Made by a program: the position numbers and the translations under genes
In this document: positions 1-12,168 of the stretch, piece after piece
Numbering within the stretch: the first letter of the stretch is position 1
Layout: each line of letters starts with the position of its first letter
Assembly: GCF_016086655.4 (NCBI RefSeq)
Contig: NC_052136.2
Location: 9,114,001 to 9,178,000, forward strand
Direction: 5' to 3'
Length of the DNA: 64,000 bases
Origin: Lepeophtheirus salmonis
Lineage: Eukaryota > Arthropoda > Copepoda > Siphonostomatoida > Caligidae
The notes under the pieces: generated by a model
The model's database searches: none
Told to the model about the DNA's origin: nothing
The model's input: the letters and a program-made list of their open reading frames with translations, nothing else

Positions 1-869
1 TTCTCAAACATCAATATATTATACCTATAGTACGTATATATTGAACCCTTTTTCTTCGGATTCGATCCAAAAAAAATAGATTTTTTTGTAAAGTGTGTCT
101 GTGTGGCCCATATCCAAAAGGAGGACAGCAACATCATCTTTTTGTGAATTAATGATGACCCTACCTTCGTGTCTTTACCTACCTCAAATGACCGTTTATT
201 GCAAGGGGAAGAGCTTACATTTTTGTAGAAATTCTTTTAAATATTTTATTTCTATTAAAGAATAAATTCTTTAACAATTTTTATTTTCAAATATATTTAC
301 TTATTTATGAATCTATTCATAGATTTAATAAAATCTTGGCTGATCCGAGAGATGTTATTGTTGTATGTGTACCTCACAAACGAAGAATGTTTTTATCTTT
401 TGTTAAAAGGAAAAAAAAAAGGGTTTCCTCAGATACTTTTTTAAAAAGGACCTACGCGTTTCTTTTTCTTATTATTTTTTAATAGCAATTAATGTAAAAA
501 TAAAATAATGAAAATTGAAGACATTCTGTAGATCCATAGAGTTTTTAGAGGGATTGGATCATTTCTCTCACTGTATACAATATTATAAAATGTATTTGTA
601 TATAATATATAGTACTTCTGTACGTAGAAATAATGAAGAAATGAATCTTGTACAACGCGCTTCAAAGGAGTGTGTACCACTTTTTAAGAAGTAGGCGCGC
701 TTCTAATGGACTTACAGCTCTGGAAATATTGATGTTAGTTGGTTTTTCCGTGGTGCAGAACCCTGACGTAGCTGGGGTAGTGAATTATACACATATAGTT
801 ATACATAAATATCCGTGCTCATATTTTCCTTGGCATGATCTTCTTCCATCCTCACTATCTGGATGATAA
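1..869. other. Region upstream of the first coding exon
   Basis: AT-rich sequence with no convincing coding frame. An in-frame TGA-TAA pair lies directly before the ATG at 870, so the coding part of the exon cannot extend upstream in that frame. The segment just before 870 is therefore either 5' untranslated sequence or intron. A short open frame at 648-866 starts only at a TTG, has no recognisable motif and is not called. TATA-like strings near 599-613 are not distinctive in DNA this AT-rich, so no promoter is placed. Confidence 0.4.
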
Positions 870-1075
870 ATGAGTGCAATGATCAATCGAAGTGTTCCAT
901 CAGATGAGGATTACCTCACAGATGATCCTTATACGACGTGTTATAGTGTAAAAACCGGGAAAATATCACGGATTCGTCGATCCCCATCCCTATTCCGCTC
1001 TTCCTCTTCATCTTTTTCCTCTTTCTCCTCTATGGAGGATGAACTCGATGTTCAACAAATTGAGGACTCTTTGAG
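870..1075 (+). CDS. First coding exon of an unidentified serine-rich protein, ending at a splice donor
   Basis: An ATG at 870 opens 68 codons plus two bases before a strong donor, GAG|GTAAGA (GT at 1076-1077), so the exon ends inside a codon. The peptide has an acidic start (DEDYLTDDPYTT), a basic stretch (SVKTGKISRIRRSPS, which resembles a phosphorylatable RxxS-rich linker), a run of about 15 residues that are almost all Ser and Phe, and an acidic end (MEDELDVQQIEDSLR). Codon use is mixed and clearly richer in C and G at third positions than the surroundings, which supports real coding sequence. In-frame stops just upstream make this a first coding exon. I do not recognise the family. The composition suggests a disordered regulatory N-terminus of an intracellular protein, which is inference. 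A second Met at residue 4 has a somewhat better start context. Confidence 0.65.
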
Positions 1076-1925
1076 GTAAGACATGGATACTATGAATTAT
1101 TAAACTAAAATTACCTAAGGTCACTTTTTTAGCATCATATTAACTCAACCTTTTATAGACATTTTATTCAAACTTCTGGAATGAATTGAGATACCAAAGA
1201 ATATTGATAATAGTTTAGAGGCTTCATTTGATCAATGCAGCATAATTTGGCCCCAATATGGTCTTTCCATTAAAATCCATGAAATTATAAATCTTCCATT
1301 GTGACAATAAATTTTTCCTGCTTTTTGGTCCAGTTACAGGAACACGACTGAAATTTAAGGGTGTCTTAAATTTAATACAGTTTTAAATGTAGTAACGTCA
1401 TCAGCCTTTAGTTAAAATTTATATTGAGTTGGTGTAACTGGAATTAAATTCAATTTGCTGCCCCTCCTAAGGATTTATCAGATTAATTTGTACAGTGCAA
1501 AATGAACGATACTTATTTGTCAGAGGATACAAATGTAATCCATTCATTGTCAGTTTAGAAAAAAATCATTCTGGCTTGCTTTTGTATTGATGTACCATAT
1601 GTGAACGTCCATTTTGATAATAATGAAGACGGATGCCAAGCTTTGAATAAATCATAATATTTATATACAAACAAACCCTTCTTCTCATGCCAATCTCAGA
1701 AGAAAGTTGAATTCCCACTCTGTCATCCAATTCTTTAATGTAATTATTAGTGTTTCATCATTACTTAGCATACAAAATCTCTAGTACCACCACTCTACAT
1801 AGCAAGTCATCCTTACTTTGTGTTTGCCTCTTCCTTTGCCTCCACAAAACGAATGGCAAAAGCAGTACCTTACATATTGCTAGTAAATGGGCATAATCCA
1901 TGCATAAATATGTAGTAAAGTGTAA

Positions 1926-2450
1926 CAGGGGCGTCTGCAGGGTGTAGGCTGGAGAGGGGGTAGTACCCAATTTTTATTTTTTTTTGCTTTTTACGATTAA
2001 TTTTTTTCTTCATTCGGGTAAATTATGCAGCAGAGTAATAATTTTTATATTTGAAATTTATTTCCTAAAACTTTTATGTCTCCAAATATTTTCCAAAAAA
2101 TTTAATTTTTTTCTAGTAGCTATGATTTTTTTTTATTTTTAGAAATTGTGGTCTTTTGAAAAACATTTCTGAAAATTTAATATTTAAATTGTAATTTGTA
2201 AAAGTTTTTTACTAATTTTGGAAATTTGTTGCCTAAATATTTTTTTATTTTAAATCTTTTTCAAAAAAATTTTTTTTTTTGAAAAGCTATGGATAATTGA
2301 AATTTTCTATAGAAAATCTGTTGTTTTTTAAAATTTTTTGTAAATAATTTTATTTTTGATATTTTTTTCCAAAAAATGTAATATTTGAAATTGAACCATT
2401 AAATTTTTTTCCAAAAAAATGAATTGTTCGGTAATAACCATGGATTTTGG

Positions 2451-2509
<59 letters not shown>
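1926..2509. mobile_element. Family F hAT-like element, left end plus T-rich body
   Basis: The left end reads CAGGGGCGTCTGCAGG, the same terminus as the copies at 14932, 18712 and 53757. The body is made of many short TTTTTCCAAAAAA-like motifs, as in the 14932 and 53757 copies, and ends in a run of about 57 T at 2453-2509. A matching right terminus (CGCCCCTG type) is not visible after the T run, so the right boundary is uncertain. No coding capacity. CAGGGG/CCCCTG termini are typical of hAT-superfamily non-autonomous elements, but target duplications were not found here. Confidence 0.55.
2453..2509. repeat. Poly-T run of about 57 bases
   Basis: Uninterrupted T except for assembly uncertainty that cannot be judged here. 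It lies at the far side of the family F element. Its length is probably polymorphic and may be inexact in the assembly. Confidence 0.9.
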
Positions 2510-2514
<5 letters not shown>

Positions 2515-3027
2515 CACAGAACCAAACCCCGGGGTAGTCAAACACAAAATAAAGTCGCAAAGCTATTGCGTGGAGTGAAAAGCTGCTCCAAGGAAGTAAT
2601 TAAATAGAAATACATGGTTTTATGGGTAAATATTAAAAAGGATAATAATGAAAAATAATTTGTGAGAGACGAAAAAATCAAACAACAGCAAAATAAGGAA
2701 TAATATCTAGTAGACATTAGCTAGTTGTTCATCATTTCCCGGCTGAGCATACCTACCTATAATATATATTTAATAATGGGAAGATGGTTAAATGAATGGT
2801 TTATACTAATCTATACGATATATCATCATCCTTTTTTTTTCTCATGGGGGGGGGGATGACAATGTTTTTCTGATGAGTTTCCTGAGTATATACATATAGG
2901 TAGGGAGTTGTGGTGAATAACAAAAACAAGGACTGAGAGGGAGAGAGAGGGAAGGGGTCACTGGTCAGTCAGTTTGATACCTACATTAGGGTGTCCTCCA
3001 AATAAAAATATAAGTTAAAATGCATAC

Positions 3028-3345
3028 TAATCCTGAGCTTCGATCTGAACATTCTAGACCATTCTGATAACATTACAATTTTTATTATACCAAACAAATT
3101 AATTTGGTGCTTTAAAGAAGTTCCCCGATCTGGATTGATCACATGCGAACGCATCTTAAGATGGCTCCCAAAGAAAAAGGAATATAGATCGGCCCCACAA
3201 AAAATCCTTCTTGAAGAAATCCTTGTAGACTCATTACTGATGACATCAGTTGTATTTCCGAATTGTGAACAATTGGTACAATGATGACCTCATATGAAGT
3301 TTGAAATAGTTTATATCATTAGTTTCCCTTTGTGAGGCAAATAGT
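3028..3345 (+). mobile_element. Diverged family A inverted-repeat element, left portion
   Basis: The segment around 3032-3062 matches the family A left end (a TTCG-TCTG-AA-ATTCTAGACC series). The part near 3110-3300 (TTTAAAGAAGTTCC, then GATGACATCAGT, then CATATGAAGTTT) matches internal family A sequence seen at 61680-61800, 11670-11710 and 18286-18470. A family A right terminus, CCAACACTA, lies at 4321-4329, about 1.3 kb from the left end. That spacing would suit an old full-length mariner-sized copy, but nothing coding is recognisable between them. Confidence 0.4.
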
Positions 3346-4289
3346 GTGCTGGGTCTATGAGAATGAGTGAAGGTTTGTTCACTTGATTCCTGTAGGGGCT
3401 CCTAGGGGTTTAATCCTGTTAGTAGTTATCATTGAACTGATTAGAAAATTAATCCGTTCTTTGACTTTGAGGATTTGATTCAATATGAATATGAATGGGG
3501 TAAATTGTATACATTGTTCACGTACACGTCACACTTTCTTTTTCTATCTCCAAATCGGAGACAGCAACAGCGAATAGTTGATATTCAATTACTGCAACCC
3601 CTTAATAATAAGCAAATTAGTTTGCAAATCGAAGAATATACATATTATTGTCATTGGATTAAAAATGAGGGACCTCCACTTTTTCGAGATATTCGGACAA
3701 TTAGCACTTTGAGGATCATGAAAATAAATGGAAGGTCATCACATCTCATTAAGTAAAATACAACCACTTTATTCTTGTGTCTACAATGAGCACTTACAGT
3801 ATACTTACAGGATGAACGTAATAGGAATCTTTATGAGGGACTTCTATGTCGTCAAATCCATTAACTACTGAAACAAAAAGTCGCTATAAACATAGTTTAA
3901 TAGTAATATACAGCACAAACAACAATGATTATCTAATCCTACATGGAAATTTATTCGAGTAATTAATATCGATTAAGTCGAGATCCATCTCCTTCTAATC
4001 CAATAATATATTCTTTGCTTTGCAAAGTGATTTCTTTATTATTAAAAGGTTGCGATAACTGAATTTCAACTATCCCCTATCACTGTATTTAATTTTGAGA
4101 TAGAGAGAAATTCTGACGTGCTGGCAACCTTATACAATTGAATTTTACATATGTGTACAACTCGTTGTCTGGGATGGAGATAAAATAGATGCAAATAAAG
4201 TAGGACTAAAAAAATCTCTCTTTGTTTCGTGACCGCGTTCTCGACTGAAATATATGAGCAATGTGGTCTTGAAAAAATCACTTGAGACA

Positions 4290-4329
4290 AATCGAACAAG
4301 AATTGATCTCGGATCGAGTTCCAACACTA
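4290..4329 (+). mobile_element. Family A right terminus
   Basis: The sequence runs through GATCTCGGATCGAGTT and ends CCAACACTAA, as the right ends at 56628, 61989 and 44997 do. It may pair with the left end at 3028. Confidence 0.4.
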
Positions 4330-6469
4330 ATGTACACCTCCTATTTTTTTTTTTTTTTTTTGAAAAAACACTGAGAGTTGCAAATACTTTTTGAAATATA
4401 AAATGAAGGTAATACTGTATATATTGTATATTTATTCTTAAAACTCTTAAAAACTACTAACAAACGCCAAATAAAATATATTTTTCAAGTGAATTAAAAT
4501 GTTGCCCTTAAATTATAATTATAAAGAGTACTGTTAGCTATCATCTTAGTGATACTTTGCGTGTTTTGAGACGTACATCGGAGCATTGACCTGAATTTAA
4601 GAAGCAATAATTAAAACTAAAATAAACACTCAAAGTAACTAAAATGTTACTGTTTACTAAACCCCATCCTAGAGGCGGATTATCAGGATGAAAGACTCGT
4701 ATGTGCCAACAAAGCCACGGGTTGCCGATCCCTGCTATGGAACAATGATATCCCATGGCAATTTGGGCTTAAACTTTAACTAATTATAAGCCATAATAGG
4801 ACAGGTCATAGTCAAATGCAAAATAAATGAAAAACATACATCCAAAGGGGCCCTTAATTAGTAGGCCCTTGAGTGACAAGATAATAATGGTGTGCTTCAA
4901 AATTTGATATATATAATCCGAATTATCTCGTCCTAAATATAATTGACCAAACCGTGTACTTAAATAATCCCTCATTCCTCATTAAAAGAATCAAATCCAA
5001 CCATTACTTTAATTAATTAATATTATCTACAGTTTTTTAATTAAGAAATTGGATTACTTACATACCTTTGTTATGAGGGATAATGCATAAATGATGATGC
5101 CCTTAAAATTAATGAAGGGCAAACAAAAAACAATAACAAATCAAACGTTTTGATTTTTTGTTATTCCGTCTTTATTTTATTTTTTTCTGTTGTCTCATCT
5201 CTTCCTTACATATTTTCTTAACTTTCAATCTATGTAAAGATAATGATGAAAAGAGAAATTGTTTGATGTGAATGTTGGAATATAATCATGCAGGCTCTTG
5301 TATTTATGCTTGTATTGACACTCAAGAAGTAAAGTGGTAGAATGTGGATAGCTTAAAGGAGAGAAGTGGAAAGAGAGATACCCAAATAGGTAGGGTTTTT
5401 TTTTTGTGGGTTTTTGTTTTCATCACCACTTAACAACATGATGAATTGACTGATATTTATTTTAAATTTTTTGACTATTGTAATTTGTGATTTCTTTGAG
5501 AAATTACAACTAAGTAAGGGGTTGAGAATGATCTTGGGCACATAGTAGAACCCATAACTTGGTGCCAGTTTTATACATACGGGCCCTCCATAAAAAAATC
5601 CGTAATAATAATTCTCGGTCTATTAATGGCAACTCATCAAAATAACAGGTCCCCTAATTAGAAAACAAAGGGTCCTGGACTCCCCCATATTTTTTCAATA
5701 GTAATACTTATTGTCTTATTAATGGTAACTCAACTCAGCCTTCCTATAACAAAATTGTGATTACGGCACTGTATAGTGGAGAATAATCGTGAAAAGATCA
5801 AACCCCGGGTTTGACCCAAAATACTCTCTATATATTCGGATTCAGAACTTTTTTTAAACCCCTATCGAGTCGTAAGTCTGTGTTAGTTTCCAAGTGAGTC
5901 TTAAAAGACAACCCCAGATGTAGTCTTTATCAATTTGTTAATCTTTGACACGAGTCAATTTGACCAAGAACCGATAAATTATGCAAATTACTCGAATAGT
6001 TTTCTTTAAAAAATCTAAACTACGTGGATTTAAAATTGGTACACGAAATCCATCATTTTTTTAATGTTCCTTTAATGGGTTAGATGGAGGTGCACTGTTT
6101 AAATATAATGACACATTATAGTATTACATTTACTCAATCTAACCTAGGAATCTTCTGTGAAGTCCATATACATAAAGTATATTTCTCTCTCTAGGAATGA
6201 CCTGGGCGCGAATCTACGCACATTGAGTTCAAGAGAATATTTTCTACCGAGCGTTTTGTCCATGAGCTACGTCGATTCCATAATTCATCATTACATAAAA
6301 AACAACTTAAGTTATTTTGAATTGGACTGTTCTCATTTTGAATTCGGCTATTCTCATTTTAAATTGGAAATTTTATATATGGTCTTACTCAATTTATTGA
6401 TCTTTGACGTTGGCCATTTAATAAGGGAACCTTAAAATAAACCGCGAAAAATAATAAAAAAAATATTTT
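4330..6469. other. Intronic DNA without a recognised gene
   Basis: AT-rich sequence with short homopolymers. Two short stretches near 5607-5637 and 5704-5733 resemble each other (CTATTAATGGCAACTCA and CTTATTAATGGTAACTCA), a small local duplication about 97 bases apart. The open frames here are short, lack motifs and mostly begin at non-ATG codons. Confidence 0.5.
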
Positions 6470-6600
6470 CCCTGGTTCTAGTACTGAGAGACGAAGAATC
6501 TATAACGTTCGGTTCTTACACTAAGAACCGAAAAATTAACCAAAATACGCAAAAAAAAAAATTAATAACCAAAACTATCCTAATCTAAAATTAGGATCAG
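6470..6600 (+). mobile_element. Family C element, diverged partial copy
   Basis: Contains GGTTCTAGTACTGAGAG, a CGAAGAATC step, GTTCGGTTCTTA and a CCTAA...TTAGGATCA end, in the same order as the family C copy at 11752-12015 (GTTCTAGTACTGATAG, CGAAGGATTAACGG, CATCCTAAG). Boundaries are approximate. Confidence 0.4.
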
Positions 6601-8162
6601 AGATCCATCTTTAGACATCGAATAATTACTATTACTTTCAATAGGTATAATATCCCTCCCCAATTAAAAGTATAAACCCTACTTTCTAAAGAATAAAGAA
6701 GAAGAAATGACGAATTCATCCATCCAATGACTCCTGATCTTTATCAATAATCTTGGCTTCCAAACTGACACTTATTATATACACATACACACCCGCCCAT
6801 CTAAATAGTTATGTCATAAATACATACATATTATATACAGTATAATATACCTACTCAAATCCGTCCTTGGAGAGATGAAATGATGCCTACCAAGAAGAAG
6901 AAGAACGAACCCCTCCAATGACTTTGAGTAAAGATTTTTTTTATAATCATATTTAATGAAAAATTGTCAAGTACCTAAGTATATGACAATTTTTGTCTTT
7001 ATAAAAATAGAATGAAAAACAAATAGGCAGTGGGTCATTAATTAGGAGTGATCTGAATGAGGCTCATATCTTGTAGGATTTTGAGTTGAGCTGACTTTTT
7101 TTCTTTTTTTGTTCATAATATGTGTCTAATGCTTGGATTAGCATAAGTCTCTTTACAGACTCATAAAAAAGAGCAAAGCTATGCATTAAAACAATAATAT
7201 ATTTTACTTATTTTTTTAAAACACAGACGATGGATGCAAATTAGGTTTTGTTATTATTATTTTAAGGAAGTCCTCATTATGTTTTTGTTTTTTTTGTTCA
7301 TTTTTTTATTGTATTATTATATGGTTTTAATGACTTTATTTCCTTTTTCGTTTGTCTGTATTAGAATTAATAATGTTAATAAAAATGAATTACTATGACG
7401 TCAATGTTGGCCGTCTCTTGGGAGCCTAAACAACCAAATTTTATCTGAATACAAAACTTTTTTTTCAAAAGATGATAGCAAAACTGGCAATGAATAGAAC
7501 TTAAATATTTACAGTTTATCAAAAACTAAGGCTATATTATATGGATATGAGCTCCTAATAAGTATTTAAAACATTATGTATGTCAACATAAAAACAATCT
7601 CTGACAAAAATGAAGAAAATAAATCCCAATTATTTTTTTACTTGATATATGCATACAGCCTAATATTTCAGACATATTTGAGACAACAATATGCTTTATA
7701 TTCAAATTTGTGGGGTGAGTTAAGATACCCAAGAATTGTAACTATATTTTAAGACCTTTATTTGGTTTAAGATATTCACTTTGTCCCCGATATTGCCTTT
7801 CAATAAATATCCATCAATTTCTTATTTTTCTATTGTCAAAATTAATTTTGGATATTTTAAGTGCAATTCCCGGGTTAATATGATTAATTTGATGACAGAA
7901 ATGAACTATAATTTCCTGAAGTATACAAATGTAATTCAAACTCAATTTAGAAAGAGTTTTTTCTTTTGTGTGGACAGGTCAGATATGATATTACATCATC
8001 ATTAGTTGACATAATGTTGAGTATAAATAAACTAAATTATTTTGTAAGAATCAGATATCAGTATCATCTTTCTTTTCTCGTCCCTCTAATTCGATTCAAA
8101 AACCAAATTAGTTATAAAAATCTAGCTATTTGACTTGTAATCAATTATTATTTAATTTTAAT

Positions 8163-8180
8163 AACAATATTAATATTGTT
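8163..8180. repeat. Perfect 18-base palindrome
   Basis: AACAATATTAATATTGTT is its own reverse complement. In AT-rich DNA this can arise by chance, so no function is inferred. Confidence 0.85.
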
Positions 8181-8516
8181 CTCATAAAACAAAGTAGTAC
8201 TTAATACAGCTGTTGTTGTAGCAGAGTTTTTGCTCGTTTATATATATTAATAGCAGTAATACCCTGTTTTGGGAACCAAGCGGCGACTAAAGGATGACTT
8301 TGTCTTAATAATCTAGAAGATAATCCTCAAGAAATCATCAGTCCTACTCTGTGTTTGTCATGAGCACACTCACACGTAAGTAATCAATTCATAGGAAGTT
8401 TTTTGACCTCACGAATGAATTAATAATAATAGTAATAAAAATTTGAAGAAAAAAATAATATGATGGGATGACTGATTAGTATTTTAGTCTCTATAACGCT
8501 CCCTTACAAAAACATT

Positions 8517-8730
8517 AATACGACTACACTGCTATTTCTTAGATCAAAATATGTATATGATATACATCAAGGATTACTATATGATGTGCACCCTCTACAC
8601 ATGTTCGATACTATATCCTCACACACCTGCCATATTTCTTTAATACGACTACATTATCATTTCTTAGATCAAAAAATGTTTATGGTATACATCAGGGAGA
8701 GCTATATAGGTATGTACAGTGCACCCTGTA
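8517..8730 (+). repeat. Two-copy tandem duplication, unit about 124 bases
   Basis: TAATACGACTACA at 8517 and again at 8641 is followed in both by CATTTCTTAGATCAAAA-like sequence, then TATG-TATACATCA-GG, then GTGCACCCT. The copies differ at many positions, so the duplication is old. Confidence 0.7.
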
Positions 8731-8739
8731 ACTGATTTT

Positions 8740-11280
8740 CAATACAGATCAATATAGCTATCAACTCTCAGCTCCCAACAAAATGCAATTAGTGATATTA
8801 GTGAAAATGCTCAATATTAATTTTTTTATAGAAGAACGAAGTACTTTGATGTATATTTTCGTATATAAAATCAGTAACAAAAAGAGATGTACCTACCGAC
8901 TTCACACCCCCATTATGGCTTCCATATTATCTATTTATGTACACATGTTAAGCATCCACCCAATTTATTTACTTACTCTAATTATAATCGACCAACTAGA
9001 TCTCGCAGAATCTTTATTACTCTAGAATATTTTCACTTACGGGTATATAACTCTGTATGTTCATGACGTGTATCCCTCCCTAGAATAATAACTTTTGCTA
9101 TTTTTTAATGATAATTATTCATTTAAAGATATTGATCTCCTTCAGAAAATAAAAAAAGTTTTGTAATTTACATATAAACGAGTACGTAAAATGTAGCGTA
9201 TCGTAGGTGTGGTCTGCCATAACAAAAAAGGTGGTTTTTAACATGTGTATCTATGTAAATTTCAAGGAGCTGACCTGGAGAGGAGGGGTAATTGTGCATT
9301 ATGTCTAAGGATTAAGCGCTTTGCCAATAGATTATTATTTTACATATTTTTTCATGTTAGTTAGTCACATTTTTTGTAAGTAGATGAATAATGTTAATGA
9401 CTCTATTCTATTCTATTATTTGAATCTTGAGACATTATTCCTTGAGGGCAGATCCCTTTACTGTTAAGTGCTAAAATAAGTACTTACCTATCATCATCAG
9501 TAGTGGTTGGTATGAAGGTACGTATGTTCATTGAAACGAATGGAGATTCTAATCATGGCTTTTTTAAAGGGGGGAGTAATTATCATCCCAAGACACATCA
9601 CATACCTGTGGGTTAATCAGTTTGTCTTTTGTTGAAAGAAACAGAAGTAGATTGAATTTCCATATAGATTAGTGCTTTTGGTAGTAGAAACTTTTTTTCT
9701 CCGCCTCCTCTTATTTTGGTTGAATACCTAATTACAATTTATGGATATAACCATTTCTGCAGATCCATAAGGTATAGCACAAAAAATTTGTTTAAAGTTC
9801 TGACTAATGTAGTATTGCTATTATTTCTTTAACAAAAGAAATAAGTAAATGAGGTTATCATCTGAGGCAATAACTCTTTGCTTAACTGATGATTATATTT
9901 GAAAGATGAGAACCACATGTACATTGTACATACCTATATAAGAATGCTTCAGGGATGGGAGGACTTTTTAGGGGGTTATCTTTATGTTCGTCCAAGATCA
10001 TATTATACATCGCTACATATAGAAAAATATTGATGAATGGGTTTTTTTGTAACTAGTGAATAAAAAGTAGGTACAGTCATCGTCCTTTGAATTACGAGCA
10101 AATTTTGCTTTGTGAGAAGTGCTCGATAGTCAAAACTGATAACGACTTTTTGCTTCTTATAAATGTGCTTACAAATGACAAGGTGTCTAACTTCACGAAA
10201 GTAGAATTATTCTTGCTTCAGTGTCCTAGTCTAAGGGTTATATGGGTATAGTTGCCCTTTTTTTCATTGACTAAAGCTATTCATGATTCTTTGGAAACAG
10301 GATCAATTCCAAATTATGAGTTAATTTTCGACAAAATACTTAGAAATAAAATCCATGACTATTTTAAATCTATTTTTTGCAACAATGCATTGATTAAGTA
10401 TGCTAAACTGTTCATTTATTAAGTAAAGTACGTCTCTGTTCAATCTACATGATAAATGTTGCGTATATCTATGTAGAGTGCAAATTTGTCTGTGAGGTTT
10501 TTTTTTTTTTTTAATCTGGAATAACTGGATACCGGAATCCGAATCGATTAAAGTCTACAATGGTCGAAAAGGAATTTTCTTCCGTATATTTTTTTAAGTA
10601 TCAACCCAAACCAGTTTCGTAAATACAAGGGCACTAGGTGGACCCTCCAATACGATGCTTGTGCCCCCAACAGAATATTATGGATAACTCAAATTTGATT
10701 CAACTAACACTCCTAACATGTGACTACATTCTTTATTATTTTGCTTACCAATCGTTTACTTTTAAATATAATCGTCGAACTGTGACCACAGAGGGTCTTG
10801 GAATAATGACACAAATGTCAAATGAATTATCTTTACTATAAAAAAATAATTTCTGGGTTTCAAAAAAGTTAATCAAAAAACAAACCCGACAATAAAAGTT
10901 GAAGTCACGAACCCGGTCCCTTCTTGGATATAGGTCTGGATAAAAATGGATTGAGCCTAATTAAAGTAAGGAAACTAGCTTGAAATGACTCACTTAAGAC
11001 ATTACTTTAATTGTAAGCATTGGTTCTTAGTGTCCAAAATCTCGCAACCGGAGATATTACTGAATATTAAAAAAACAAGAATAAATGCAGAATTATAAAT
11101 TAGACTGGTTTTGCATTTTTTTTTTTTAATAAATTAGGCCCTGATAGGTTTTTTTATCATTTTAAAACTATAAATTGTACCTATACACAAATATATCATG
11201 TTAGTAGGACCATGAGTTTGACAGTTATTGATTTACTTATTTATGGGATTTTAAAAATGTGAATTGCATTTAATGATTTT
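8740..11280. other. Intronic DNA without a recognised gene
   Basis: No coding exon or clear element is seen. The 8783-9025 open frame is AT-driven and has no motif. The segment ends just before the ratchet-like splice site at 11322. Confidence 0.45.
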
Positions 11281-11299
11281 TTCATTAAATTAATACTCA

Positions 11300-11328
11300 T
11301 CTCTTTTTTTCTTTTTTTGCAGGTAAGA
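11300..11328 (+). promoter_or_regulatory. Candidate recursive-splicing ratchet point
   Basis: A tract of about 19 pyrimidines (11300-11318) leads into GCAG|GTAAGA with the boundary at 11322/11323. It is a near-ideal 3' splice site fused to a near-ideal 5' splice site with no exon between. Drosophila ratchet points in long introns have this form, (Y)n-NCAG|GTAAGT. It lies about 10.2 kb into the intron that begins at 1076, on the same strand. Splicing here is inferred and not shown. Confidence 0.6.
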
Positions 11329-11521
11329 CACACTTTTAAATCCTTGAAGGATGACGTATCCTTACCACTATTCGACATAAACTCAATTACTCTTTATCAA
11401 TATGATTAATATTAATCATTACTAAAAGTATAGGCTTCATTGAGTTTCGGTGGATTTAATGCCTTCAAAAAGTTTCTCCTCTTTTGGGTTTGGTTTATGT
11501 AATACATAGGTAGTAAAAACT

Positions 11522-12168
11522 AGTGTTCGATGTTTGTCCGAGAATTCTAGACAGTTGAAAAGTTCATTCTGGACTGTTCTTATGGAACACCTGACACCTA
11601 AATCAGTCTTCTGAGGTCTCATTTGAAATTTAAACTGGACGGATTTTATGTAAGAATGAATTGTGGGTGACGTCATGTGTGTTTCCAGAATGATGTCATA
11701 TGAAGTTATAAGTGTTTCATATATTGTGTACAATTTTTATAACTATATGGGTAGTCTTGCGTTGGTCCCTAAGTTGGACAGACGACTGCAGTCCTGTCCA
11801 GTCTCGGTTCGGTCCAGTTCAGTCCTGCATATCGGTCCTAAAATAAAGTTCGGTACTTGATGGCGTAAATCAACTTTATTTCTTCTTTTTTAATCAGTTC
11901 TAGTACTGATAGTCCGAAGGATTAACGGTCTTAAGCACCGATTCCAAAGGCCAATAATACTCATCCTAAGACTGGGATGGACTAGACCAAATAAATAAAG
12001 ACCGACACAGCACTATGGATCGCGAGAAATATATATCTCCAATAAGAGAGACCGAAAAAATCCATTAAATTTCGGTGTGAGACTGCCTTTCGGTCCAAAT
12101 CTGTGTAAAAAAAAAAACAATTAAGACCGAAAGGGAGGGAATCAATCTCAAATGAAGTCTCAACACTA
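11522..12168 (+). mobile_element. Family A element interrupted by a nested family C copy
   Basis: The left end TAGTGTTCG at 11522 and right end CTCAACACTAG ending near 12168 bound 647 bases. The left part carries family A internal markers (GACGTCATGTGTGTTTC at about 11670, CATATGAAGTTATAAG at about 11699). The middle, 11752-12015, is a complete family C copy with its own inverted ends. The family A copy is therefore the older insertion. Confidence 0.6.
11752..12015 (+). mobile_element. Family C element, 264 bases, nested in family A
   Basis: The left end TAGTCTTGCGTTGGTC and right end GACCGACACAGCACTA are imperfect inverted repeats, about 12 of 16 positions. The interior repeats GGTCC/GGACC and CCTAA/TTAGG strings on both arms. 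Related copies are at 13786-13995, about 49290-49579 and 6470-6600. No coding capacity. Confidence 0.6.

Noticed and set aside
2350..2547. Lys-rich minus-strand open frame
   Set aside because: It is the translation of the poly-T run and the family F A/T body.
3475..3756. 93-codon + strand open frame
   Set aside because: Starts at TTG, has no motif and AT-driven codon use, and may lie inside an old family A element. No splice context found.
11437..11733. 98-codon minus-strand open frame
   Set aside because: Overlaps the left arm of the family A copy, a non-coding repeat.
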